A DNA stretch of 64,000 nt, taken from Glaciihabitans sp. (GTDB lineage Bacteria > Actinomycetota > Actinomycetes > Actinomycetales > Microbacteriaceae). Numbering within the stretch: position 1 is the stretch's first letter; each line of letters starts with the position of its first letter. A model generated the notes under the pieces. The model was not told where the DNA came from and searched no databases. It saw only the letters and a list, made by a program, of their open reading frames with translations. The stretch lies in assembly GCA_025463785.1 (NCBI GenBank), contig JAODBD010000008.1, forward strand, positions 89,345-153,344. Direction: 5' to 3'. A program made the translations under genes and the position numbers. This document shows, piece after piece, positions 26,311-35,215 of the stretch.

Positions 26311-28481
26311 TCGATCGCCCCGGCGAGCAGGCTCACCAAGGCCTCGAGCTGCACGCTCGACTCGGCGACGACCTCTTCGTCTGAACCGTCGAGCGCGCGA
26401 GCCGCAAGGCCCGCCTTGCTGTCGATGAGCTCGGCGATCTTGGCGTCAATGGTCTGGGCCGCGATGATGCGCCACGCGGTGACAGGGAGCTCCTGACCGA
26501 TGCGGTGAACGCGATCGATCGCCTGGGTCTGCTCAGCACTCGTCCAGCTGAGCTCTGCCAGCACGACATTCGAGGCAGCCTGCAGGTTGAGACCGACGCC
26601 CGCAGCCGTGAGTGATGCGACGACGACCGAGACAGCCGGATCATTGGCGAACGAATCGATCGCGGCCTGGCGGGCCTTCGGGGTCTGGTCTCCGCGAATC
26701 GAAACGGTGCCGAGGCCTGCCTTCTCGAACGCCGCCTCAGCGATATCCATGACATCGATGTGCTTCGCAAAGAACACAACCTTGCCGACGTTGCGAGCCA
26801 GTTGCGCCGTGTAGTCCGCGGCAAGAGCAGCCTTAGCCTGACCGATCTTGCGAACCATGGTGAAGACGTTCTCCCCGGTCTTCGCCGATTTCGACTCCTC
26901 GAGCTCCTCGTGCGCGACGGCGCGAACGAGACGATCGCGGTCGTACTCCGTGAACTCTTCCTCCGACTTGCGAAGCGCGAGCCTGCGCTGGTAGCGCTCA
27001 ACCAGGCGCGCGGTGAGGGCCGCCTCTGCGTCGCGGATGGAACGACCCAGATCATCGTCGAGTTCAACCGGGATGTCGGCCACGCGACGAGCGGGGATGT
27101 CGGCGGCGACATCCACTTTCTTGCGACGCACGATGCCCATGTCGATGACGGCCTGGCGTGCCTCGGAGAAGAATCCGAAGTCGGCGGGCGTCAGACCGGT
27201 GTCTTCGAGCTTGTCCATGAGCTGGGGCAGGGGCTTCTTGTCGTCGATCCAACCCAGGAACTGCCAGATCGCACGGAAGTCATCGATCTGGTTGATCAGC
27301 GGAGTACCCGTCAGCGCCATGAACAGGGCTTTCGGACTTGTCGCCCGAATGCTCTTCGACAGCGAAAGGACATGCTTCGAACGCTGCGAAGTGAGGTTTT
27401 TGATGAAGTGTGCCTCGTCGACGACCATGCCTTTGAAGCCGAACCGACTGAGCCAGCCGACGTGGCGGTCGAGGATCTCGTAGTTGACGATCACGACATC
27501 GCTGAAAGCGTCGATGTCATTGCCGTCACCGTGCACCACGGTCGCGGTGCGCTGCGGAGTCCACAATGACACCTCACGCGCCCAGTTGGTCTTGACGACG
27601 TTGGGCACGACCACCAGCAGCGGGTAGGAGTGCGAAACGGATGCCGCAAGCAGCGCCTGTGCCGTCTTGCCAAGCCCCGGCTCGTCCGCAAGAAGGAAGG
27701 TGCGGTGCCCGGCCTTCACCTCTTCGACGAAGCGCGCCTGGTGGCGCATCAGATCGAGCTTGCCCGGCGTTGACATTGAGGTGGCTTCCGGCAACTCCAT
27801 GCTGGCCGCTCCCCCGCCAGCACCGTACTCGAACGCGCGGAACAGCGGCTCGATGAGCTCCCAGTTGGCGAGGCGGTTGACCCGCGTCGGTTTCTGCTGG
27901 ATGGCGCTGAAATCAGGCGCGAGGAACGGGTTGGCCATCTGCAGCTGGCGGACCGACTGCGGGACGACCTGCTTTTCTGCCGCGGCGTCGACCGGCTTCG
28001 GCTCAGTGGTGATGATGAGTTCGTCGGGGCTGAGTTCGACGCCAGCAGCGATCAGAAGGTCGCGGCGGAGTGCCTTCGCTGCGGCAGTGATCGGAGCATC
28101 GTCGCCCAGGAGCGAAATGAGACTCGTGTCGCGCGCCGCAGTTTTCGCGAGAATGCCTGCAAGCCCATCCAGACGCTTCTGCTCGTTGGCACGCTCGGCT
28201 TCGCTGAGCGACGGATCGGTCTTGACTCGAGCTCGCTCCTCGCGCAGCAAAAGCGCTGCAACCTGAAAACGAGCACGATTGGCGAGCTTGAGCGGCCCCT
28301 TCTGCACGGCGGCCTCGACCTCGCGGGCCGCGCGAGCGAGCACCGGGATGACGCCCTGGTCGTCGGCACCGCGCGGTCGTCTGCGCTGCTGCTGCGTCGA
28401 CTGGCGTCCGCCGCCCGAATTGCGCGAACGCTGGCGCGATGACTGCGCCTGGCCGGACGCTTGTGGTTGCCCAGAAGCCAA
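26307..28481 (-). CDS. SNF2-family DEAD/DEAH helicase
   Basis: About 724 residues from TTG 28481, chosen because AAGGAGG sits five bases upstream; a GTG at 28544 adds 21 residues but has no ribosome site. Motifs: I LADEPGLGKTAQALL, II VDEAHFIKN, III LTGTPLINQ, and VI QAIDRVHRIGQ. The first about 60 residues are Gln/Ser/Arg low-complexity; residues 60-200 are a charged helical region. A dsDNA translocase of the bacterial SWI2/SNF2 type. It overlaps the Stealth gene by ATGA. Confidence 0.9.
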   Translation of the reverse strand: MASGQPQASGQAQSSRQRSRNSGGGRQSTQQQRRRPRGADDQGVIPVLARAAREVEAAVQKGPLKLANRARFQVAALLLREERARVKTDPSLSEAERANEQKRLDGLAGILAKTAARDTSLISLLGDDAPITAAAKALRRDLLIAAGVELSPDELIITTEPKPVDAAAEKQVVPQSVRQLQMANPFLAPDFSAIQQKPTRVNRLANWELIEPLFRAFEYGAGGGAASMELPEATSMSTPGKLDLMRHQARFVEEVKAGHRTFLLADEPGLGKTAQALLAASVSHSYPLLVVVPNVVKTNWAREVSLWTPQRTATVVHGDGNDIDAFSDVVIVNYEILDRHVGWLSRFGFKGMVVDEAHFIKNLTSQRSKHVLSLSKSIRATSPKALFMALTGTPLINQIDDFRAIWQFLGWIDDKKPLPQLMDKLEDTGLTPADFGFFSEARQAVIDMGIVRRKKVDVAADIPARRVADIPVELDDDLGRSIRDAEAALTARLVERYQRRLALRKSEEEFTEYDRDRLVRAVAHEELEESKSAKTGENVFTMVRKIGQAKAALAADYTAQLARNVGKVVFFAKHIDVMDIAEAAFEKAGLGTVSIRGDQTPKARQAAIDSFANDPAVSVVVASLTAAGVGLNLQAASNVVLAELSWTSAEQTQAIDRVHRIGQELPVTAWRIIAAQTIDAKIAELIDSKAGLAARALDGSDEEVVAESSVQLEALVSLLAGAIE

Positions 28482-28527
28482 CTGCTCCTCCTTGCGCTGC
28501 CGTTGGGACGGCGGCGATTTAGTGCGA

Positions 28528-28578
28528 TTCAAAAACTCATGCACTTCAAAAACTGATGCACTTCAAAAACTCATGCAG
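28528..28578. repeat. Three 17-bp tandem repeats at the SNF2 gene start
   Basis: Units TTCAAAAACTCATGCAC (28528), TTCAAAAACTGATGCAC (28545) and TTCAAAAACTCATGCAG (28562), each differing by at most two bases from the others. They duplicate a putative start-codon context; 17 is not a multiple of three, so each copy is in a different frame, and the upstream copy brings an in-frame TGA. Confidence 0.65.
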
Positions 28579-28731
28579 GTAAGAATCTCTTGCAGGTACG
28601 GCACGTATGGCGACTGACCATCAGTCGGACGACACCACGTGTCGACACCACTCGAGAAATCCAGACCCAGTCGCGATGCAACTGGTGGCCCCCGGCGGTG
28701 CTGCTCTTATTCTACTCGCTTAGCGCCGACA

Positions 28732-29103
28732 TTAGCGCCGCGAACCCGATACCTGGCGATTCTTGTCGTCGGGGTTCGGCACTTTAATGAGAATTCCACA
28801 CACGATGAATAGGATGACCGCGACATACTGCAGAGCCAGCCAAACCTGCTCCTGGTGCAGGTTGATCGGCCAGATCGGGTTCCACAGCACGACGATTGCT
28901 CCCAGCAGCGGCAGCCACCACCACTGCCTCGACTGCCAGGCGTATACGCAGACAATGGCCGCGAGAATCGCCGTGACGGTCTGGATCCAGAAGAACGCGC
29001 TCGAATTCAGCAGCGCCAACCCCGCCAACAGCACGATCGCTGCGAGAATGCCGGGCGCGAGCGCGGTCCGACGGAACGACTTGGTTGGATACCGGTTGGT
29101 CAC
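28732..29103 (-). CDS. Small DUF6804-like membrane protein
   Basis: 123 residues with four hydrophobic segments (about 15-33, 38-56, 60-76, 86-105) and WNPIWPINLHQEQVWLALQY, resembling the FNPI-P-HL segment of DUF6804 proteins. Its ATG overlaps the stop of the FAD/Rieske oxidoreductase (ATGA), so the two are probably co-translated. Function unknown. Confidence 0.72.
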   Translation of the reverse strand: MTNRYPTKSFRRTALAPGILAAIVLLAGLALLNSSAFFWIQTVTAILAAIVCVYAWQSRQWWWLPLLGAIVVLWNPIWPINLHQEQVWLALQYVAVILFIVCGILIKVPNPDDKNRQVSGSRR

Positions 29104-30566
29104 CCCGCAAGGTTACGCGTTGCCGGGCCCTCCAAAAGCGTGCCGTCCGCCGCGAAGCGTGATCCGTGAGCCGGGCAGTCCCAACTGTGCTCTGCATCAT
29201 TCCAGGTCACGACGGCGCCCAGGTGCGTGCACATCGCGAAGAGCTCGCAGGTCACACCATCGACGGTGGAGACGGCGGTGGGGCGGATGCCTACGCGGCC
29301 GACGGCTCCGCGTCCCTCCGCTGGGGCGACATCCGGAAGCCGGTGAGAAAGCGCACCGAGCCAGCCCTTCGCATACCACCAGCCGACCGCCGCATTTTCG
29401 CCAATGCCACGAGCGATGACCGGCGCAAGAGTGACGCGCCGGTGCAGGGTCCGCTGCCATTCGGTGTTCGTGCCAAGGATGTCGGCGACGAGTATGAGCG
29501 CGGCTGCCACCCCGCCGGTCATCCCCCACTTGTCGTAGCCGGTCGCGAGGTAGATGCTGCCACCACCACGTGGCATCCAGCCGACGAACGGCACATGATG
29601 CATGGGGCTGTAGTCCTGAGCTGACCACGCGTGGGTCCGCACCGCTCCCGGCCAAAATTTCTCGGTCCAGCGGGTCAGGTCGTCTGCTCGCGATTTCGGG
29701 GATGCTTCGCGGCCGACGCGATGCCCGTTGCCGCCCGTGATGAGTTGGCCGCGCCAGGTGCGGATGCTTCTGGTGGGTGACTCGACGTTGATGAACATGC
29801 CGTCTGGCAGGTTCGCCCTCGGCACCTCGAACGACTGGGCGTAGCTGCGCTGCGCTGCCACCTTCGCAAAGTACAGACCACGCGCGAGGACAGGCGTGCC
29901 GGTGGCAAGGATCACGTGGCCCGCCGTTACCTCTCCCGCTGTCGTCGCGACCCGGGTTATGGCGTTGCTGTGGACCCCAAGCACCCGAACGCCCGTCGTG
30001 ATTCTGCCGCCGAGAACGCGGATATCCGCGGCGAGGGAGGCGAGCAGGTCCATCGGGTCGAGCTGCGCCTGGTCCGGCAGCCTCACGGCTGTGAAAGTGG
30101 GGAACGGGAGACCGGCATCCACGACCCTCTGCACCGGAAGCCCCACCGACCGCGCGATGCGGTATTCGGCGTCAACGGCGCGCGAGCCCTCTGCGGTCGC
30201 GGCGTAGGTGTACGCGTCTTTGCGTTCGACGTTCACCCCATGGTCGGTGGTGTAATCGATGAGCCAGTCGAAGGCCTCGCGCTGGCCATCGGCGTACGCC
30301 CGAACTATCGCCTGGTAGTTGTAGCGCTTGATCCTCGACAGTTGTGTTCCCTGCAGCTGACTGACCTTCGCGGTGGTGTTGCCCGTGGCGACCGCGCCGA
30401 TCTCACGCGCCTCGAGGACCAGAACGTGTCTGCCCGCGCGGGCGAACAACAGTGCGGCAACCAGGCCCGTGATACCGGCCCCGACGATGATCTGGTCATA
30501 GTGCGCGCCCGGCTCGAATGAGTCGGTGGGGATGGAACGGGAGTTGGCGAGCCAGAGTGAAGTCAC
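29100..30566 (-). CDS. FAD-dependent oxidoreductase with C-terminal Rieske domain
   Basis: 488 residues from GTG 30566; the open frame extends further but without similarity and into the divergent gene. N-terminal FAD-binding DQIIVGAGITGLVAALLFARAG and VLEAREIGAVATGNTTAK (DAO-type), DMDLL-like middle, then a C-terminal Rieske [2Fe-2S] domain with CTHLG and CPAHGSRF (Cys-X-His and Cys-X2-His). This fusion is known from actinobacteria and bacilli as a DAO/Rieske protein with unknown substrate, likely an amine or sugar-acid oxidase. Overlaps the downstream small membrane gene. Confidence 0.88.
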   Translation of the reverse strand: MTSLWLANSRSIPTDSFEPGAHYDQIIVGAGITGLVAALLFARAGRHVLVLEAREIGAVATGNTTAKVSQLQGTQLSRIKRYNYQAIVRAYADGQREAFDWLIDYTTDHGVNVERKDAYTYAATAEGSRAVDAEYRIARSVGLPVQRVVDAGLPFPTFTAVRLPDQAQLDPMDLLASLAADIRVLGGRITTGVRVLGVHSNAITRVATTAGEVTAGHVILATGTPVLARGLYFAKVAAQRSYAQSFEVPRANLPDGMFINVESPTRSIRTWRGQLITGGNGHRVGREASPKSRADDLTRWTEKFWPGAVRTHAWSAQDYSPMHHVPFVGWMPRGGGSIYLATGYDKWGMTGGVAAALILVADILGTNTEWQRTLHRRVTLAPVIARGIGENAAVGWWYAKGWLGALSHRLPDVAPAEGRGAVGRVGIRPTAVSTVDGVTCELFAMCTHLGAVVTWNDAEHSWDCPAHGSRFAADGTLLEGPATRNLAG

Positions 30567-30630
30567 CGTTCCACGATAGGTCGACGGTGTCAGCGCAGAA
30601 CCCCCTTGACGCCGCATAAACTTGGGGCTC

Positions 30631-31953
30631 GTGACACCGCTCGAGCGATTTCGCGCACTGCTGCGCATCCCCACGATTTCGCGACTCGATGAGGCCCAGG
30701 TCGACTGGAACGAGTTCGATCGCTTCATTGCAACACTGAGCGAGCTGTATCCGCTGACCCATGCGCAACTCACCCGCGAGACGATTGCCGGGCGCTCGCT
30801 CCTGTATCGGTGGGTCGGCGCGTCCTCTGCTGCGTCGAGCGTGCTGATGGCACACTACGACGTTGTCTCTGCGACCAACGATCGCTGGGAGCACCCACCG
30901 TTTGAGGCCGAGGTTGAGGGTATCGGCGACGCGAGCGAAGTCTGGGCGCGCGGGGCGCTCGATGACAAGGGGGCGCTCGTCTGCATCCTCGAGGCTGTTG
31001 AGGCGAGCCTCTCGCGCGGGTTTCGACCCGCGAACGACATCTACCTCAGCTTTGGACACAACGAAGAGACCACAGGATCTGGCGCGACGGCCATCGTCGC
31101 CTCGCTCGCTGACCGCGGCATCCGACCCGGGTTTGTGCTGGATGAGGGCGGCGCGATTGTTGAGGGCATCTTCCCCGGCGTGGACGCGCCCATCGCGGTC
31201 GTCGGCGTGAGCGAGAAGGGCATCACCTCGGTACTGCTGACCGTGCGGCAGGAGGGCGGGCACGCGTCCACTCCCCCGAAGCTGAGCGCGACGACGAGGC
31301 TCGCTCGCGCGATGGTGCGGCTGGATGCCAGGCCGTTTCGGTCCTCCTTCACACGAACCAATCTTGAGATGATTCGTACAGTCGGACAGCGGGCACGGCA
31401 GCCCTATCGGTGGGCGTTCACGAACCTGTGGCTCACTCGAGTTCCCCTGCTTCGCCTGTTCGAACGGTTGGGCCCCGAGACGAACGCGATGGTTCGCACG
31501 ACCGGCGTCGTCACGCGACTCTCCGGCAGCCAGGCCGAGAATGCTCTTGCCGAGACTGCGGAGGCCACAATCAACGTGCGAGTCGCGATCGATTCGTCAG
31601 TGAGCGAGGCTCTCGCGCACATCCGAAGGGCGATTCGGGATGACGCGGTCGAGATCACCGCGCTAAATCCGTCTGAGCCTTCGCCAGTTTCACCCACGTC
31701 CGGCAAGCCCTGGCAGCTCCTGCGCGAAACGATCGAGCGTCTTTACCCCGACGCGGTGGTCACGCCCTACGTCATGCTCGGCGCGAGCGACAGCAGGCAC
31801 TTCGCCCGGATTTCCAATTTCGTGTACCGATTCACGCCGTTTGAGATGTCGGCCGCCGAACGCGGCACCCTGCACGCCGTGAACGAGCGCATCGGTGTGG
31901 CGACCTGGCTGCGGGGCATCCGCTTCTACGACGACCTCATCGCTCAGCTGTAG
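30631..31953 (+). CDS. M20-family metallopeptidase
   Basis: About 440 residues from GTG 30631 (VTPLERFRALLRIPTIS; a TTG three codons earlier is less likely). Zinc-ligand motifs MAHYDVV, RGALDDKGAL, HNEETTGSGA and the late H-containing SDSRHFARI, with the dimerisation insert VRQEGGHASTPP. Family members hydrolyse dipeptides or N-acyl amino acids; the carboxypeptidase S type is suggested by length and the SDSRHF motif. Divergent from the FAD/Rieske gene. Confidence 0.9.
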   Translation: MTPLERFRALLRIPTISRLDEAQVDWNEFDRFIATLSELYPLTHAQLTRETIAGRSLLYRWVGASSAASSVLMAHYDVVSATNDRWEHPPFEAEVEGIGDASEVWARGALDDKGALVCILEAVEASLSRGFRPANDIYLSFGHNEETTGSGATAIVASLADRGIRPGFVLDEGGAIVEGIFPGVDAPIAVVGVSEKGITSVLLTVRQEGGHASTPPKLSATTRLARAMVRLDARPFRSSFTRTNLEMIRTVGQRARQPYRWAFTNLWLTRVPLLRLFERLGPETNAMVRTTGVVTRLSGSQAENALAETAEATINVRVAIDSSVSEALAHIRRAIRDDAVEITALNPSEPSPVSPTSGKPWQLLRETIERLYPDAVVTPYVMLGASDSRHFARISNFVYRFTPFEMSAAERGTLHAVNERIGVATWLRGIRFYDDLIAQL

Positions 31954-31973
31954 CTCGCGGAGTTAGCGTGGCC

Positions 31974-32573
31974 CTACTGGGCAACCGCGCCGTCACGAAT
32001 GATCGAGATCGGCCTCGACATCGGCGGTGCATCGTGCAGGCGTTCGAGCGCCGGACGCAGTTCGCCGAGCCAGGCCTCGTAGCCCTCCGTCGTGAGGTGC
32101 AGGCGGTCGGTCGTGAACTCGGGCCGCAACTCACCCTCGTCTGTCGCCATCGCGGGCCACAGGTCGAGATACTGCGCGTGCACGTTCTGCGCGTACTGGC
32201 GCAGGTGCCGGTTGGCATCCCGGATGTCGTCGGCGAATTCCTTGCCGCGGGGCAGGATCGACTGCACGAGGGTGCGAGAACCCGGAACGTTCTGCCTGAC
32301 GATGGCAAGGAAGTACTCGATGCTGCGCACGACGTATTCGACCGAGCGACTGAGGCCGAAGTCGTTGCCGCCGATCAGGATCGCCAGGTTCTCCGGCTGC
32401 AACTCGGTGACTGCGGGAAGCCTCTCGTTGAGCCTGTCGGTCGCGTCATCCGGCGACGTCTCGACGTGTACGTCGTAGTCGGGGAACCACTGCTGCCAGT
32501 TGCCACCAGCCGTGATTGAGTCGCCGACAAAGAGGATCGATTCGTTCTGATTGCCGTACTGATTCTCATCCAT
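31974..32573 (-). CDS. SGNH/GDSL hydrolase
   Basis: About 199 residues from ATG 32573 (GAGG seven bases upstream; a longer start at 32594 lacks one). The catalytic Ser is in FVGDSITAGG (block I), the Gly block near EVTELQPENLAIL, the Asn in LIGGNDFG (block III), and the Asp/His pair in TTDRLHLTTEGYEAW (block V). No signal peptide, so cytoplasmic. Hydrolyses esters or acyl groups; substrate unknown. Confidence 0.88.
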   Translation of the reverse strand: MDENQYGNQNESILFVGDSITAGGNWQQWFPDYDVHVETSPDDATDRLNERLPAVTELQPENLAILIGGNDFGLSRSVEYVVRSIEYFLAIVRQNVPGSRTLVQSILPRGKEFADDIRDANRHLRQYAQNVHAQYLDLWPAMATDEGELRPEFTTDRLHLTTEGYEAWLGELRPALERLHDAPPMSRPISIIRDGAVAQ

Positions 32574-32770
32574 TACATAACCTCGCTCTTCCATAATGCG
32601 CTGTGGAGCGACTAGTTGCCAGCCAAAACTGGAGGGGCGGGTGCCGCCGAGGGACGAGACCGAATGCCGTTGGGGGTGACGATGACAAGAACTCGCATCA
32701 ATCGACGGTACGGCGCGCGCCTGAACGTACTCTCAGGCAACCCCAACTATTTCACAGCTCTCGACAGCCG

Positions 32771-32828
32771 TGAGTTGCCCAGTTTGGTCGAGTTTCTCGC
32801 CCGAAACCCGACCAAACTGGGCAACTCA
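32771..32828. repeat. Long near-perfect palindrome downstream of the nucleoside gene cluster
   Basis: Arms TGAGTTGCCCAGTTTGGTCG (32771-32790) and the exact complement (32809-32828) flank an inner stem GTTTC/GAAAC, with a loop TCGCCC. Total stem about 25 bp with one mismatch. It begins 20 bases beyond the stop of the truncated aldehyde dehydrogenase, so it could end that transcript although it lacks a T-tract, or it may be a dispersed palindromic repeat. Confidence 0.65.
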
Positions 32829-32847
32829 GGATGGGGTGGGTGGGCGG

Positions 32848-33702
32848 CTAGATCAGGGATTTGGTGTGCCAGACGGTCTTGGTTTCAGTGAAAGCGACGA
32901 TGCGATCGAGGGACGGCGCTGGCACCCCGGTGACCGGGGTGAGAACGCGTTTGAGAGTGTCGGCGGCGCTGATCTGGAGGTCCACCCAGTCAAGCCGTTC
33001 CGCTCCGGCGAGATCGAGAGCGTTGACGTCGGCGTGGCTGGCCAGCCAGGGCGCGATCTCGGCCGGCGACCCGGTCAGGATGTTGATGACACCGCCCGGA
33101 ACATCGCTCGTCGCAAGCACCTCGGCCAAGCTGATGGCGCTGAGCGGGGCGGTCTCGCTCGCGACGACCACGACCGTATTGCCCGTCACGACAGCGGGCG
33201 CGATCACGCTCACCAGCCCGAGCAGTGACGATGCCTGTGGTGCGACGATCGCCACCACGCCGGTCGGCTCCGGAGTCGAGAGGTTGAAATATGGCCCGCT
33301 GACGGGGTTGCCATTGCCGGCGACCTGTACATATTTGTCGGCCCAGCCCGCGTACCAGACCCAGACATCGATTGCGGCGTCAACCTCTCTTGCGGCAGCG
33401 GCCAGAGAAATGCCCTCTGAGGATGCGATCTCCCCGGCGAACTGGGCGTGACGACCCTCGAGGAGTTCGGCGATGCGGTAGAGCACCTGACCACGGTTGT
33501 ACCCGGTGGCCCCGGTCCAGCCCGCGACGGCCGCGCGGGCGGCGACCACGGCATCCCGAGCGTCCTTGCGGCTCGCCTTGGCGGCGTTCGCCAGGAACGC
33601 ACCCTTAGCGGTCGCGACCTCGTAGGTGCGGCCACTCTCGCTCCGCGGGAACTTGCCGCCGATGTATAGCTTGTAGGTCTTCGGGACAGCGAGGCGGCTC
33701 AC
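32848..33702 (-). CDS. Truncated aldehyde dehydrogenase-family protein
   Basis: 284 residues from GTG 33702, whose first bases overlap the stop of the full-length enzyme (GTGA). It keeps the N-terminal Rossmann half (KLYIGGKFPRSESGRTYEV, GWTGATGYNRGQVLYRIAELLEGR, GVVAIVAPQASSLLGLVSVI, TGNTVVVVASETAPLSA, GGVINILTGSPAEIAPWLA) but ends before the catalytic Cys and Glu region. A catalytic role is therefore unlikely; it may be a partner of the preceding enzyme. Confidence 0.85.
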   Translation of the reverse strand: MSRLAVPKTYKLYIGGKFPRSESGRTYEVATAKGAFLANAAKASRKDARDAVVAARAAVAGWTGATGYNRGQVLYRIAELLEGRHAQFAGEIASSEGISLAAAAREVDAAIDVWVWYAGWADKYVQVAGNGNPVSGPYFNLSTPEPTGVVAIVAPQASSLLGLVSVIAPAVVTGNTVVVVASETAPLSAISLAEVLATSDVPGGVINILTGSPAEIAPWLASHADVNALDLAGAERLDWVDLQISAADTLKRVLTPVTGVPAPSLDRIVAFTETKTVWHTKSLI

Positions 33703-35201
33703 TTGGTGACCTTCTTCGTGATCGTGGTCCTGGCCGCGACCGGCGTGCGGGATGCCCCCGCGTCGATTGAGGTCTGCAGGTAGGCGGCGAGGCCGTGGCG
33801 CCCGCCCTCGCGGCCGTAGCCGGATTCCTTGTAGCCACCGAATGGCGAAGCCGGGTCGAAGCGGTTGAACGTATTGGCCCAGATGACCCCGGCCTTCAGT
33901 TGGTCTGCGACGGCGAGGATCTTCGATCCCTTGTCGCTCCAAATACCGGCAGACAGGCCATACGGCGTGTTGTTAGCCTTCGAAATCGCCTCGGCCGGGG
34001 TGCGGAACGTGAGCACAGACAGCACGGGTCCGAAGATCTCTTCGCGGGCGATCCGGGATGACGTCGATACGTTGTCGAAGATCGTTGGCGCGAACCAGAA
34101 CCCGTTCTCGGGGATTGCGCAGTCGGCCGTCCAGCGGTCGGCGCCCTCGGCCTCGCCAATGTCGCTGAGTTCGCGGATACGGTCGAGCTGCTCGCGGGAG
34201 TTGATGGCGCCGATGTCGGTGTTCTTGTCGAGCGGATCGCCGAGGCGCAGCGTCGAGAGGCGACGCTTCAGGCGGTCGACGACCTCCTCGTGGATGTTTT
34301 CCTGAACGAGAAGACGGGACCCGGCACAACACACGTGCCCCTGATTGAAGAAAATGCCGTTCACGATGCCCTCGACGGCCTGGTCGATGGGCGCATCGTC
34401 GAACACGATGTTGGCAGCCTTGCCACCGAGCTCGAGCGTGAGCTTCTTACCCGTGCCCGCCGTCGATTTGGCGATCGCGCGGCCGACAGCGGTTGAGCCG
34501 GTGAAGGCCACCTTGTTGACATCGGGATGATTCACCAGCGCCGCGCCGGTATCCCCCGCGCCGGTCAGAATGTTGACCACCCCGGCCGGCAACTCGGCCT
34601 GCTGCAGAATTTCGGCGAACAATAGCGCCGTCAGTGGCGTTGTCTCGGCCGGTTTCAGCACAACCGTGTTTCCTGCGGCGAGCGCCGGCGCAATTTTCCA
34701 CGCAAGCATGAGCAGGGGGAAATTCCACGGGATGACCTGGGCGGCAACGCCGAGCGCGGCGGGTGACGCACCGAGGCCCGCATAGTCGAGCTTGTCGGCC
34801 CAACCCGCGTAGTAGAAGAACCATGCGGCCACCAGTGGAACGTCGACATCCCGACTCTCCTTGATGGGCTTGCCATTGTCGAGGCTCTCCGCGACCGCGA
34901 GCTCACGCGCGCGCTCCTGCACGAGCCGGGCGATGCGGAACAGGAATTTGCCGCGATCGGCGCCCGAAAGCTTCGACCAGGTGCGGTCGTATGCGCGGCG
35001 GGCAGCGGCAACGGCGACATCCACATCCTTCGCGTTGGCATTCGCGATCTGGGCGATGTGCTTCTCGCTCGAGGGCGAAATGGTGGCGAACGGCTTGCCG
35101 TGGCCTTTGACGAACTCGCCGTCGATGAAGAGCCCATATTCCTTTCGGAGGTGGAGGATCGACGGCGATTCGGGCGCCGGTGCGTATTCGAGAAAATTCA
35201 T
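33699..35201 (-). CDS. Aldehyde dehydrogenase
   Basis: 500 residues. NAD(P)-dependent ALDH: PWNFPLLMLAWKIAPALAAGN, the FTGSTAVGRAIAKS loop, catalytic Glu in LTLELGGKAANIVFDDA and catalytic Cys in NQGHVCCAGSRLLVQE. Located 14 bases downstream of deoC, it probably oxidises acetaldehyde (the second product of DeoC) to acetate or is a related coupling enzyme. Start ATG at 35201. The inferred substrate rests on context only. Confidence 0.93.
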   Translation of the reverse strand: MNFLEYAPAPESPSILHLRKEYGLFIDGEFVKGHGKPFATISPSSEKHIAQIANANAKDVDVAVAAARRAYDRTWSKLSGADRGKFLFRIARLVQERARELAVAESLDNGKPIKESRDVDVPLVAAWFFYYAGWADKLDYAGLGASPAALGVAAQVIPWNFPLLMLAWKIAPALAAGNTVVLKPAETTPLTALLFAEILQQAELPAGVVNILTGAGDTGAALVNHPDVNKVAFTGSTAVGRAIAKSTAGTGKKLTLELGGKAANIVFDDAPIDQAVEGIVNGIFFNQGHVCCAGSRLLVQENIHEEVVDRLKRRLSTLRLGDPLDKNTDIGAINSREQLDRIRELSDIGEAEGADRWTADCAIPENGFWFAPTIFDNVSTSSRIAREEIFGPVLSVLTFRTPAEAISKANNTPYGLSAGIWSDKGSKILAVADQLKAGVIWANTFNRFDPASPFGGYKESGYGREGGRHGLAAYLQTSIDAGASRTPVAARTTITKKVTK

Positions 35202-35215
35202 TGGGTGCCTCTTAC

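Noticed and set aside
32616..32891. 91-residue plus-strand frame over the palindrome
   Set aside because: No similarity or ribosome site, and it overlaps a strong hairpin and the 3' end of the aldehyde dehydrogenase-like gene.
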